In this document: positions 13,469-26,024 of the stretch, in pieces
Position numbering within the stretch: position 1 is the first letter of the stretch
How the letters are laid out: every line of letters begins with the position of its first letter
DNA from: Selaginella tamariscina
Taxonomy: Eukaryota > Streptophyta > Lycopodiopsida > Selaginellales > Selaginellaceae
DNA: 64,000 nt
Direction of reading: 5' to 3'
Assembly (NCBI GenBank): GCA_003024785.1
Contig: PUQB01000033.1
Location: 713,170 to 777,169, forward strand
Notes under the pieces: generated by a model
What the model was told of the DNA's origin: nothing
The model's input: the letters and a program-made list of their open reading frames with translations, nothing else
Databases searched by the model: none
Program-made: the position numbers and the translations under genes

Positions 13469-15501
13469 GTATGTATGTATGTAAAACATATATGTACGAA
13501 TGTACGTAAACCTCGTTGATTATAAAATGCGTTAGTACACACACACACATGATCCTTTAATCATGATGATATTGATATTATTAATATCTATTTACGCTAT
13601 CACACTATGGCAATAATCAATACAAAATGCCACTCACACACACACACACACGGACACACACTTACCCCGTTTCAGGATCACGATGGTCGTTTAACCACTT
13701 GTTAATCTGCTCCTGAATGATTTCTCGCATCTCCTGACCCTCGAGATCATTGAGTTGAGTCTTCGCAACCTCCATCGCATTTAAATACTCCCCATAGTTC
13801 ATGAGCTGCAGACTCCTCCGCTTTTGTTGGATCTCTCTTAAACGCCCAAATGCAACCTCTCTCGCGGTAAACCGCGCAAATGGATTTATTTCTGCACAAT
13901 AAGTGCTGTATGTGCGTGTGCGTGTGGAGCATCATAAGAATATGTATACGTTACATGTACACATCTGTGTAAGTGCTTGTATACATTTTAGAATTATATA
14001 TAAGTTTTAGTCTCTCTCTCTGACACACACACACACACAGGTTTACCTAGCAAGGTTAGTTCGTCATTAGACAAATGCTTTACTCGTCGTCGATGAATAA
14101 ATCCACGAGCACTATATAGTAGTTAAGAAGAACACATAAACCAAAGTGTGTGTGTTATTTATATAAACATACAAACATATAAAAGGATACGCAGCTTGTA
14201 TTCTTATAGCGGCTGCCTCTTGAGTTAACGGTTCAAAACCTGCTTGTTGCTTCTTCAGGGCTTCCTCTTGTACAAGACTGGACTATTATGATATTATTAT
14301 GACATCAGATGTGTATGTACATATATATATGTGTGTAATTACCGTATTTTTGCCATATGTGAGACACGTTCTCGTGCTTGTCTGCCTCTTTCATTAGCCT
14401 AGACACTTGAAAAAGGAAAAATAGAATTTATAAAATATGTATATAGAGTATGTATGTTCACACACACGCACACACACACATCGCTAACCTGCAGTATTTT
14501 AAGAGCTTCTCTCTTGAGTGTACACAGGAAAGGGATTATCTTCTTCCTGGCCTTCACCTTCAGCTTTTTCTGTTACTTTGAGCTGTAATATTTAATATAT
14601 TAGCTTAATCAACTATATTATCTTAACAATATCAGCCTAATGAGGGAGTAAATACCAAAAAGTTTTCACGAATCTTCAGATTAGTAGCATTGCCTGTTCA
14701 TCAAATGACGTGGTGGAATGACATCGACAACCTCCGGTGTCATTTTCATATTAACCTGTCCAAGTTTAACATTATTAAGTAAATATATCAAACTTCATAC
14801 GTAAATAAAATTACATAAATATACAATATATATCAGTCGATCCACTAAATATGTATTTTTATTATACATAATACACACAATATGTATTCTAAATGCTATT
14901 TTGACGACAGAAAAAACAAAAAATAAAATATAGTAGTAAGGTATGTAATATGGATTAGATAAAATTTCAATTAAAATAAATAAATACCAACGTGTCTTCC
15001 ATGTTGATTATTTCTTTTCCAGTATTCAAATGAACCATCCACTGTAGAAAAGAATTAGTAGGAAATCAATTAAATGTAAGAAAACATTTCTTATATTGAT
15101 TTGAGTTCACGTTGTGTGTGTGTGTGTGTGTGTGACGTTAATATGTATCTGTGTAATAAACAACTCGTCAGATACACATCACATACAACACACGCACACA
15201 CAATCCGTTCATACATATATACTAATAAACTCACATGTCTAATTTCCAGTATTCTTCCAACAACTGCTTCCAGTGTCTTCTTGCAATCCATACGTTTTTG
15301 AGGTTGTACAAGCTGCAATATTCATTAAATTAATATTAGAAAACTATAAGTATTCTTAAACAACTAAATCAATCAATATTTGTTTAATAAATACGTTACC
15401 ATATCACAACATTCCTCAAGTAGCTTGTATACTTTCAAGTATTTTATGTAAATGCGTGCATAGTCCACCAGATTCTGTAAAATTGATACATAAATATTCA
15501 T

Positions 15502-15542
<41 letters not shown>

Positions 15543-16029
15543 TGACACTTTACTCCGAAATTCATATGTATAACAACTAGTATCTTCACAATACACACAC
15601 ACACACACATGTGTGTGTGTGTGTGTGCATACTTTGATATACACTACTTCGTTATATTAAAAAGCCACGTTGTATATAAACTTTGTGTTCTCTCTCTGTC
15701 ATACACACACAAGCACACTGTGTATGTAAGTACCTGGGGTCCTTGAAATGTATACGTGGGAACTTCCAGCTTAAGGACTGAAACAAGCTCCCGCATTGCA
15801 TCTTCCCACAGATTGTCATATGTTCTGTAATGAAATCCTTACTTACGTTTTTCCTTTTGGGTGTGCGTGTTCTTTCTTTCTTTCTTAAATTTTATCAAGC
15901 AGGCATATCAAGCACATTGTGTGTATTGTATTTCAGATTATATACCAAAATCGAGACATTTTTCAATCAGAAATACAAATTCTTATATCAATCGTGCTCA
16001 AAATGTGATCAAACTTACACATGAGACAT
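10384..16029 (-). CDS. DRC11: Dynein regulatory complex subunit 11 (IQ and AAA domain protein)
   Basis: DRC11/IQCA1 is part of the nexin-dynein regulatory complex that links axonemal doublets in motile cilia. The 16029 ATG gives MSHV, then the donor GTAAGT. The next exon (about 15735-15826) reads TYDNLWEDAMRELVSVLKLE. An IQ motif is split across exons near 14060-14210 (IQ...RGFIHRRR). A lysine-rich linker with KGQKGGKEGRKEKKKAKG follows at about 13230-13275, and a second at about 12480-12600. The AAA core has LLYGGDLNGKKLL (about 11930), TYINLSPEVMDGIYPGKQA (about 11740-11800) and IRPGDRVLFIGTSSRP (about 11320-11370). Stop TAA follows a GGKPKGKK tail at 10384. The Walker A lysine is followed by lysine instead of T/S, and no clear DE Walker B is seen. 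At least two exons (about 14530 and 14690) carry frame breaks. The call rests on IQ plus AAA order and motif similarity. Confidence 0.85.
12791..12827. repeat. (CT)n microsatellite in a DRC11 intron
   Basis: An uninterrupted run of about 18 CT units sits between the exons ending at about 13010 and beginning at about 12660. A GT-rich segment lies beside it. Confidence 0.85.
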
Positions 16030-16198
16030 GGCGATGGACGATCGATCAAGAACAGCAGCACTTGGCGAACGAACCGGGCTAAACTAACCCCTCGTAATTA
16101 GGGTTCTTCATTTGCCGCGTGGCAAGATCCTGTGCCGGCCGAGCAGTGACGTGGAAATTCTTACGTGACAAATTCAAAATCGAGCGCTCAATAATAAA

Positions 16199-16258
16199 AT
16201 AGACGGTTTAGATTATTCCATCTTTCTTGTGCAAGATGGAATAATCTAAACCGTCTAT
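16199..16258. other. Perfect 26-bp inverted repeat (hairpin), 8-nt loop
   Basis: The left arm 16199-16224 begins ATAGACGGTTTAGATTATTC. The right arm 16233-16258 is its exact reverse complement, with loop TCTTGTGC between them. It lies between the DRC11 start and the ATG18-type stop, about 170-230 bp upstream of DRC11. It could be a tiny foldback element, a transcript-end hairpin of the ATG18-type gene read through, or a small-RNA precursor. No target duplication is evident. Confidence 0.85.
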
Positions 16259-16372
16259 ATAGCATATATATAGTATCTAATGAATGTTGCTATTGCATAA
16301 ACTGCAGTTTTACTTATATAGAATAATAACTTAAGCTAATATAAAGATTAGTGTTGTGATTTAAAGGCGAAG

Positions 16373-18060
16373 TCAAAACTTTGCAACAAATTCTGCTTTC
16401 ATCTCACCGCCTTTGACTGGATCAAACGTCAACCTATAAAAACTGCAAACAAAAGTTAAATTAAAACCGTTAAATACCTTTAAATAAGAACATAATAAGT
16501 TAAATTAAATATGTGTTAAATTAAAACCTTTAAATATGCAGACTAAGTATATTAATTACCTTCCATCATAGCAAGCAACCATTACTGTGTAGTCAGCTTC
16601 CGGAGCAAACACTGCAATCGCCCGAGCCTTCTTCTGTGGCAAATGGTATCGTGCGAACGACCATTCGGAACTGAAGTAGCTTGGAAGAACTCCTGTAATA
16701 TAAAATACATAAAAAAATTTAAATATTATAATAAAATTTATTTAAACTTTATACTTAAAACAGTAGATAATGGAAAGATTTATTTAACTCTCCCCCTCTC
16801 TCTCTCTCACACACACACACATTATAAATACCTCGAAAGAAGGATAAAGAAGAGATATTGTTAGAAACCGGCACCATTTCACAAGAAGAAGAGCTTGAAG
16901 ATAAACTCGTTGAAGCCGGTTGAACAATGTCTAAGCTAAAGACATGGATTGTATGCTTGTCGCTGCTCACCACTAACCACCTATTATTCGCCGAGAAAGC
17001 CAAACTAGTAATAGTTGCAGTATCTTTCCCACGTCGAAGCTGATTACAAAACCATGTTAGTGGAGAGAGAGAGGGAGGGAGGGAGAGAGAGAAAGAGAGG
17101 GAGAGAGAAAGAGACTAGAGAAGGAGGGGAGGGAGAGGAGAGAGAGAGGAGGAGAGAGAGGGAGAGAGAAAGAGACTAGAGGAGGGAGAGAGAGGGAGAG
17201 GGAGAGAGAGAGAGTAGAGAGGGGGAGAGAGAGGGAGAGAGAAAGAGACTAGGGAGGGAGGGGAGGGGCGAGGGAGGGAAGAGACTAGAGGGAGAGGGGA
17301 AGAGGGAGAGAAGGAGAGAGATAGATTAGCGAGGGAGGGGAAGGAGAGAGGGAGAGGGAGGAGGGAGAGAGGGAGAGAGAGGGAGAGAGAGAGGGAGAGG
17401 GAGAGGGAGAGAGAGACCTCCTGCACTTTTTCCCACGATTGTGTTTTGAAGATGCGAATGAGGGTTCCCTTAGCGCTAGACGTAGCGAGAAAGTTACCAT
17501 CGTCACTTAGAACCAAGCAACTAATAGGAGCCTGATGCGCCTGTATATATACAGGGTGTGCCATCTTTGGGTTGTTCTTTACGTTGTATATAAACACCTC
17601 GCCTTCCCTTAACCCTAGAGTTGCAAGAACGTAACCCTCGGCCAAAGCACATACCCCAGTGGGATTACTCATGGTAGCATGATCCTTATAAATCTTAAAG
17701 CCTCCTTGGTAGAGCTTCACATAAATTCTCTAATACAACTGCAATATAACCTCTGCAAACCTTCACGGATTTAACGGGCGAGTTCATGGAATGGATGGCC
17801 TTGTGCTCATATGTTGCTCGGTTCCACAGGCACACATACTGGAGATCAGTAATTGGATATTCTCCCCCTCGGACGTACCAGATATTGTTTATATCTTGTA
17901 ACTCGGCTATGGCAATGCCGGTTTTTAACCTGGTTTGACATGTAGACTCCAGGGGCTGGCATTTGTACACTTGTATACCGCCGGTACTTGCGCAAGTGAG
18001 ATGTGTTTTATCCAAGCTAAAACTTACATGCGTGATCTCTTCCTTTCCTTCTTTCTCCAT
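16373..18060 (-). CDS. ATG18: PROPPIN WD40 protein, ATG18/WIPI family
   Basis: Proteins of this family bind phosphoinositides through a seven-bladed propeller and act in autophagosome formation at the isolation membrane. The ATG at 18060 gives MEKEGKEEITHVSFSLDKTH. The hallmark lipid-binding motif is present as LRRGKDTATITSLAFS (about 17000-17045), followed by blade strands SSDKHTIHVFSL. Upstream blades read QAHQAPISCLVLSDDGNFLA (about 17500-17555) and GTLIRIF. The C-terminus ends GGEMKAEFVAKF with TGA at 16373. The propeller is roughly family length. A 1-bp frame break near 17720 separates SVKVCRGYIAVVLEN from VKLYQGGFKIY. The intron between SWEKVQE and LRRG holds a 360-bp polypurine block. 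The exact paralogue (ATG18a-like or WIPI3/4-like) is not resolved by eye. Confidence 0.88.
17060..17416. repeat. Polypurine GA/GGGA block inside the ATG18-type intron
   Basis: About 360 bp consist almost only of A and G on the plus strand, with units GAGAGAG, GGGAGG and GAAAGAGACTAG(A) repeated several times. In the sense of the gene it is polypyrimidine and directly abuts the 5' splice site. It looks like a decayed minisatellite built on a GA microsatellite. Confidence 0.9.
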
Positions 18061-18835
18061 ATTCAAATAAACCCTAATAGGAACTTATTCTTATATATAT
18101 ATGTGTTGAGAATATCCTTAGCATATTCACTCTTACCTTTGTACTAGCATATGACGTGGCAGACCTAATCATGCAGTTTAACGTTAAACAGGATGTTTTC
18201 AAGTTTTTTTAAAATTGAACAGCAAAAAAAGGATTGTAAAATAAACATATTATCTAGAAAATTTAAATTAATAAAATTAAAATGTTTACTCCAAAACACC
18301 AATTTAATATGTTTAATTAAAATTATCTTAAATTATTAATTTATTCAAAAGTATAAAGTGTTTAAATTTTATATATTTATAGAGTGTGTTATTTGCTGTA
18401 AATAAATTAAGTTGTAGATGTATATAATATATAAAATATGGTATATTATATCCTACATAATGTTATAATATGTTATATAAACTACAACCAGAAATATTAA
18501 AAAAGAAATATATTGCCGAACAATCAGATAAATCACAAAAAAGAATTATTCCGTAAGACCACCCCCTTGATACCAAAAAGCCTAGTTTAATATGTATCCA
18601 ACATATATATCACACACACATTGTAGTCGAAACATACCACGAAAACATCTTGCGTGTGTGTGTGTGTGTATGAGAGAGAGTATATGTGTACACACACTGC
18701 ACATATAATAAGAATTTATATAAATAATATCGTACATGTCTAACGACATAATGTTCGTATATATTGAACTTAAACAAACAGAACGGAAGGGCCCAATATG
18801 TAACATATAACGCCAAAAGAATATGCTTACCTGCT
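18061..18835. other. AT-rich spacer between the ATG18-type gene and DRP2
   Basis: A telo-box (AAACCCTAA) sits at about 18068-18077, directly upstream of the ATG18-type start. The rest is AT-rich with CA/GT microsatellites near 18609 and 18655. I see no gene. Confidence 0.6.
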
Positions 18836-21800
18836 TTACGATTTATCCCATCCCCTGAACGAGCCTGGAGGTGCTGGAGCAGTCCTAGAAGGAGTAAATC
18901 GACGGCTAGAAGAGCCAATATCTCCATTCTCGTCTGTGTAGCGTTGATCTATCCGTCCATTCATCCACTGAGATTTCGAGTTCGAAGTTGGTGTAGTGCT
19001 TGCTGCTTCGAATGCAACCCGCCAATCTTCACCTCCACCTTTACCCCCGATAGTCCATATCCATCTGGATAAAATTATCAATCATATAACAACCCAGCAT
19101 GTGTGTGTGTGTGTGTGTGTGTAACAGATGCAATACCTATGTGCAAAGTCACTGAGATTATTAAACGTAAACAAGGTTTAAGTATAAAACGACGTCGTGA
19201 GAAGCATATCTATACATATTCGTTTACATGTTCCTATATCTTTCACACTACAGTTCGCTTGAGTATCTAGTTAGTCAGTGACTGTTACAACTTCTTAACT
19301 ACCTTGGTTAGTAATGGTTTATATAATATTTATTATTGATTATTCGGAGATTTGCGTGTGTATCATTCTTTTATTTCCTCCTGTGCAGCACCCGTCAAGT
19401 ATGCATATTTCTATACATGTCTACATATCCTATGTGTATGTACATATACAAGTTTATATGTATGTGTGCTCACCTGCTTCACTGTATCCAGCAGCAGTCG
19501 AGACACGAGCTTCATGCATACTGAGTTGGTGAGTAAGTTTGCTCAGCACTTGAGATTGCTTTTGGCATTTCTCCCGTCTCCTCTTCACCTCTGGGGCCTC
19601 TTGTAATAGCTCCTGTATTTGTGGGCTTGAGAATTTGCTGCATACAAACACAAAACGTATGAATATGTATTAACGTGAACACTTGAGTTATCGATACCTA
19701 AGTATGAATGCAATTTCAACATGTGGTCACGGATAGACTAAACTGAATGCATGTGTATGGTTGTTGCGTACGGTCTGTGTGTGTGTGTACTGAGGAGCTA
19801 TACAACTTGTTAAGCATAGCATCCTTTGATTTCTCCACTTGACAGAGCACGACTGCCTGCAAACCGATTATATGAAGTATGTGTGTGAGAGAGAGGGGGG
19901 GCTGGGGGGGGGGAGAGAGAGAGGGGGAGAGGGAGACCTTTGGAATGTTGGCAGAAAGGCTGTTGAGTACGGCCTCCACGTAATCACGTACTTCTTGCCC
20001 ATAAATCTCAAATCTTCGTCTGGATCTAGGTTTCCGTATGACTGTTTCCTGCTGCCATTCATAGATGAAACATAGTACAGAAGTTGCTGTGAATATATTT
20101 ATTTTTATTTTATTTTGATTTTTCCTCTCAGTTGAAGCAAATAAAAATGTTAATTTAAAGGTGCTCTATAGCATTAACAAATCCACATGCATCAATATGA
20201 TAATAACACACATTTATATATGTACATTGTCTCGTACGGGTGGTATAATATGGATAAAATGCATTCATACACGCTGTCGATGTTGTCATAATACTGATTA
20301 TATGCATTTATTTTGGTTTTACATAAGAATATGTGAACTAAATATATGCTTAATCTATCACTATGTGATTATAGAGTGCTGTACAAGCTAACTATGTAAG
20401 CGCTCTATACTATATAGGATGTGCTGGTTTGAAAGAGAATACAATATATACATTATATTAATAACTTATACTTTTATTACCACGTTTGTTTCTTGGATTG
20501 AAGGGCGAGATTGACTTGGTTCAGGAGTGGCTTTGGCAGACGCTGATTTAGACGCTGGTGGCTGTTGAGTAACCTGTTGTGCACAGTTTCGAAGCTTTAC
20601 TATCCACTCCTGCTTTTCTGCTGCAGTCTCGGCCTTCAACACGACAGAGGTATGTGCTGAAATAGCGAATGTAGCGTGAGCATCAATACATCTCTATTGT
20701 ACATATGATGCAATATACTGTCTGTGTTGTGTCTGTACGTACACATTTGATGGTTGATATCTATATATACTTGCCTGTGTACATAATCCATCAAGAGATC
20801 ATATATTCGTGCTATATGGACGTGTGTGTGTGACGATGTGTATGCATAATGTGTAAATACAGATTAATATGTGGTCTATACGCATACACAACTCTCTCTC
20901 TATGTCTGCTTTGTGTGTGTAGACATACAAAGTTATGCGTATATACACACATATACGCAACACACAATGTGCTGCATACAGCTATATATTACCTTTCAAA
21001 ACGGACTTGTATGGTACTTTGTTTGTGATTTTGAATGCGAGATTCTCGGTAGCAGCTTTCTTTGAAGACTTTGCCGGAGGTTCATCATCTTCTACGTCAT
21101 CAATAAAACATTCCTGTATAAAAGAATTAAGCAAGTAAAATAGATTATATTCTTGAGGCATGATAAACAGTAAGCATACCTCCAAATTAATTACACCACG
21201 GAAAAGCCTTTCATCCGGTGTCTTTGTGTATCCAAGCTGAAAAATAGCAATATTTATGCTTAGCTATGATTAAAGAATATTGGATTATGCCGCGAGGGAC
21301 TTTTCTCAGTATTTAAGTATCAAAACTAGTAGAATATTATGCATGTAACATATACGTTACACCTTACCTTGTTAGTCTTCTCGTTCAACACAAACCAGCG
21401 CTTTTTCCAGCCAGACTTGTTCATACTCTTCTTGAAAAGATATACTGCAATGCGATTGTAAAATTTTACAAGCGAATGATCCATAATTCTATTATTAATA
21501 TGATTAACTCACTTCTTTACATTATATTAAACAACCGTACCTCCAGAGATAATTCCGCCCGCAATCGTTTGAGTAGCATCCTTACCTCCTTGTCTTTATC
21601 TTTCATGTCTTCAATGGTGGCGTCTGGTTGACGGCTGCCTATAAAAGAAATTAATATATTTCTCTCTCCCTCCCTCTCTCTCTCATGCGTAGACATACAC
21701 ATATTCAATATACCATACGAAATTGTATGAACTCATCTATTTACCTTATTTAGAATGGTGTTCTCTGCCTCTTGAGCTTTACGATTAACCCGGTTTTTTT

Positions 21801-24319
21801 TTTCTTCCTCTCCGAAGTTTATCAATCCTGACAAAGCATTCATTAGCTAAACGTGTGTATTGTGTGTATGTATGTGTGTGTTTCTAGATACCGTTTTCTA
21901 GCTATAGCCAGAACACACACACACACCACGAAATCCGCATAGAAAAGGGGCTACCTTCTTTGCGCGAGCCGATTGAAGTGCTGTGGTGGAATGTAGGACC
22001 TTTCCATATCAACAAGATCTCCAACCATTTTCTTTGCTTGGGCTCGATATTCATCTAAGGTAGCACTCGCAATCGCCACAATCTGAAGGAATCACAGTAT
22101 TATATAGATGTATATAAATGTGAGAGACTTACTTCTCGTTTGAAAGGTGGATATCTGCCTAAGCCCGGTGTTGCAGAGGCGGCAGCAGCTACTATATCAA
22201 CGAGCACGTGATGAACCTGGTAAAATAAATAAATTTTCAATATAAAACATGTGTGTAGTCTGTTTGCGTATATTCATCTACTTGATACGTTCATTTTAAC
22301 TTATCATCATTCTTATTAGCTCACTATGACGTGCGTGTAGATACGAACCTCATCAACACAGTGTCGTCCAGGATCTTTGGCAAGTTCAAGAGCTCTACGC
22401 ACAAGCTCTCTAAGACCCTTCTCTGGAGAAAGCAGATAAGGCTGGTAGCCATCTGCTTCAAGCACTACCTTTAATCAGAAAAAATAGAGAACGAGTTAGC
22501 GTGTTCATAAATGCACGCATTACAAGACTTACCTTTTTCAAGTAGTTGAGGTCAAAGAGATCGTTCAACGGGAGCTGCTTGAACCTGTTCGGAAGTGTAC
22601 CCTCGAAACTCGAAATCACTCGCCAGCCACCTGACTGCAGTGAAACTTCAAGCTTATTCTGTCTATACAGCATGTAAATATAGTATGTGCATATACTAGA
22701 TAGTATTTATGCGTATGTACTAGAATGAAATATCACTCACCTCTCCGCTGTTGATGTGTAGTATATATCTATCTTCAAATTCTCTGCAGAGCTCTAAGGC
22801 GAGTGCACGAGTACCTTCCTCTGTCTCGACCATTTGTTCTCCAAGCCTCAGCAATTCTCCTTCAACTTCTTGTGCCCTCCCGTCAAGCCTAGAACGCGAA
22901 TAAGAGAACATGTTGAGATAGACAACCACACACACACAGAGTTAGGTAAGCATATAGATGTACCCGGAAAGTAGACTTGGAAGTCGAAGTTTCAAGCGTT
23001 TCCTGATCTGATTGGAGATGGTATCAACCAGAGCGGCTCTACCAAGTCGAGTCGAAGGTGAAGATGTTAGGATGGATTTCAGCGATTCTGCTTCTGCTTT
23101 CCAAGCAGTCTCTAAAGAATCATCGGTCCCGTGTGCTGAAGCTATAGAAACCGATTGCCCAATTAGACCAACCCATGTTATGTCAGCAGTTGATGAAGGT
23201 CCCTGTCCAGAAAGCACTGCTTGCACCGCTGCTAAGCTCTTCGGGTCGCTTGCAGATTGATCAATCTTACTTATAACACCAATCGTCCTTGAGCCTGTCA
23301 TGCATGGCATGCTTACACATAAGTATATGTATATTTGCATTTATAGCATATATCTCATGCATACATGCATCTGGCTATCACTTACAATCTGGATCAAGCT
23401 CTTGTGCCATCTTCAAAGCTTGGGATCCAGTAATATCTCGTACTGATGCTGCAGGTATAACAACGAGTAGAATTGCATCATTGTGAGCTCCAAATTCATT
23501 GACCTACAGAAATGAAGCCGCTTTATCATCCATCTGAATATAATATTTAAGTACATGTTATAATTTAGTTTATAGAATTCTGGATAGATCGACTCACAAA
23601 TGGGTCGTCCAAAGCGGCAATTCCCGGAAGATCGATCAGTCTCAAAGGCGGTGCTAGAAAGCAGAGTCAGAATGTGAGAGAGAGAGAGAGAGAGAATCTA
23701 CCTGCACTAGAGCGTAGTTTAAGATAAATCTCTTCCGGCCGGCTGCTCCTGCTCGACCTGATGTTACTAAGTTTTCCCTGCAGCGATAGACGTATCTCGT
23801 CTAATCCAAAGATAATAAAAAAGTTTAGAATATATAATAAACATAACAGATAACATATACTTATTCATACAAATGTTTATACACACCACATATGGGAAAC
23901 CAGCAGCTTACTTGCTTGGACTTGACGAGAACGGCCTTCTACAACCAAAGTCAGGCCCTTGTTTCCGGACTGATCCCGTTCTAAATCGACCACAATGGGT
24001 GCCCTTGTGGCTCCATTCTCTCCAGTTGGCTGAAAATGATGATACTCATATCAGTTTTATTCACACATATATCCATAGGTGTTATGATCTTACCAGCACG
24101 GTGTAGCCGATTATACTGTTAAAGACGGCTGATTTTCCTGCGCCCTGTGATATCGTTCTTCGTTAAAAACACCGAAAAATATAAAATGGAAGTACTTACA
24201 ATATTGCCGATTGGAACAACGTTCAGAAATGTCGAATATTGAGAGGCGTCGTTATCATCATCCATCAAAACGGATGAAGCTTGTTGCATAGATTCAGCTA
24301 GCGCTATAAGATTCTCCAT
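18836..24319 (-). CDS. DRP2: Dynamin-related GTPase, DRP2 class
   Basis: DRP2 proteins are the plant dynamins with a PH domain; they pinch clathrin-coated vesicles at the plasma membrane and cell plate. The ATG at 24319 gives [18 protein letters not shown]. GTPase motifs follow in order: G1 [10 protein letters not shown] (about 24115-24145), G2 [11 protein letters not shown] (about 24000-24030), G3 DLPG in [15 protein letters not shown] (about 23600-23640) and G4 SKID in [14 protein letters not shown] (about 23240-23290). The middle domain continues through 22,000. PH-domain strands are seen at about 20590-21060 ([18 protein letters not shown]). The GED includes [19 protein letters not shown] (about 19535-19590). 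The C-terminal tail with [18 protein letters not shown] resembles DRP2 proline-rich tails and stops at 18836. Frame continuity breaks near 20000, where DPDEDLRFM and YVEAVLNSL lie in different frames. At least 18 exons, all short. Confidence 0.92.
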
Positions 24320-24913
24320 GGCAGCGAAATCCCGATCTGACTAAGAAAAACCCTCTGGATCCCTACAATCTACCCGCCACTTGAAGATCGCGTGTTTCTT
24401 CAGCTAAGATCGAGAGAATACCTGAGGCCGCACCTGTTCTTCAGCAAATCGATCAGGTTCTTGGAACAAAATCGCGGCTTTTGATGCTTTCTTGCCGACT
24501 CTATAGAGCGGTGGCCGATTTGAAGCTGGCAGAAAAGAATGCGGAAATCTCATTTCTTCAGCTTCAGGGATTGAAGATCGAGACAATACCTGGTGAAATC
24601 CGCGATAAATCCGTGACGCCGCTCCCTGTTCTACAGTAGTCCTGCTGTTCTTCGCGATCTCCGCCTCACAACCGACGCATTGGCGCTGCTTAACCGTTCG
24701 GCAGGATGAACCCTATGTAGGGCGCATCCGCGTTTGAAGAAGCTTCTCCACACACCACGGGCAGACCTATTTGAAACGTAGTAGATGATACATCATACTG
24801 CTCCTCTGTTCCTCTGATTAGGGTCTAGAAAACTTTAATGAGCATATTCCCATGTTTAATGAGTATATTCTTAGTCTTATGTACGTGATTAGGGATTTAG
24901 GGTTCTTGGGACG
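24320..24913. promoter_or_regulatory. Divergent promoter region of DRP2 and dephospho-CoA kinase
   Basis: About 590 bp separate the two start codons. Telo-box-like motifs occur at both ends: AAAACCCTC near 24346, facing DRP2, and GGGATTTAGGGTTC near 24890-24905, facing the kinase. The GC-richer centre has similar segments (AAGATCG-AGA-AATACCTG) at about 24406-24425 and 24574-24593. Confidence 0.55.
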
Positions 24914-26024
24914 ATGAGAGTTGTGGGATTGACAGGCGGGATCGCGTCCGGGAAGAGCTCTGTTTCTAGAGAATTTCAGAAAGAAGGGATTCCTGTTGTC
25001 GATGCAGATAAGATCGCTCGTGTAAGTGCTTAGATCTTGTGTAATTAAATTGGCTTGGAATTGTCTGTCTCAGGATATTTAAAAAATTGATTTTTTTTTA
25101 TGTATTTTAGGATGTTTTGAGGAAGAATACATATGGGTACAAGAGGGTCGTGAAAGTGTTTGGGAAGAATATACTGCTTCCGGATGGAGAGGTAGATCGA
25201 CCCAAGCTGGGAGACATTGTGTTTGCAGACGCTGGTAAACGGAAACAACTCAACGAGTAAGTGTGTGTTTGGTACGTTTATGTGTATGTGTGTGTCTGTT
25301 TTGTATCAATGTTTTATTATACACATTATTAAAAACATATGTACTCTCTCATAGGTATCGAAGTTAAAGCTTATCAAGGTAGTTTAAATATGTTGCAGTG
25401 CATTGGGACCAGCAATTGCCAGGAGTATCTCATGGGAGGTGATCAAGCACTGGCTGTATGGCACACGTGTCCTAATCCTGGACGTTCCCTTGCTGTTTGA
25501 GACTGGCATGAACCGCTTCACGCACCCCGTTATCGTCGTCTGGATTGATCCCGAGTCCGAGGAAACAAGGTATCTACATATCCATATACATCTATATATA
25601 ACCTTTGTGTTATATATGTGTATGTATATGTAAATAAGAGTATAAGGATATAAACATAACACCTCTATATATATGCATATGTATATACATTCCTGTAGTA
25701 TGTATATAGATGGTAATAAGAATGCTTCCGGGCGTCTGTAGATTATTATGCTTTCAACAGGTTGATGGCAAGAGACAACATATCAAAAGACCAGGCACAG
25801 AACAGGATCAGGGCACAGCAGCCGTTGGATTGGAAGCGGGAGAAGGCAGATATTGTGATAGACAATTCGGGAGCCCAGAGCAGACTAAGGAGCAGATTAA
25901 CGTTGTGTTAAAGAAGATTAAGGAGCCTTTTAACCCCAAAGAAGTCTTGTGTTCGAGGAACTTTGTTGGGGGTGTTGCTGTTGTTGTGGTGATGTCTGCT
26001 CTTTGTAAGTGGTGGCATACTTGA
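24914..26024 (+). CDS. COAE: Dephospho-CoA kinase with C-terminal membrane segment
   Basis: This enzyme phosphorylates the 3'-OH of dephospho-CoA, the last step of coenzyme A synthesis. Exon 1 from the 24914 ATG reads [20 protein letters not shown], containing the P-loop GGIASGKSS, then VVDADKIAR. Exon 2 (about 25111-25257) reads [18 protein letters not shown]. Exon 3 (about 25399-25570) has [14 protein letters not shown], the family LDVPLLFE motif. Exon 4 (from about 25760) has [19 protein letters not shown]. The last 20 residues ([14 protein letters not shown] then CKWW) are hydrophobic, matching the membrane tail of plant CoAE proteins. A 1-bp break near 25876-25880 separates NSGAQ from [16 protein letters not shown]. 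Four exons with GT-AG junctions; a telo-box precedes the ATG. Confidence 0.93.
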
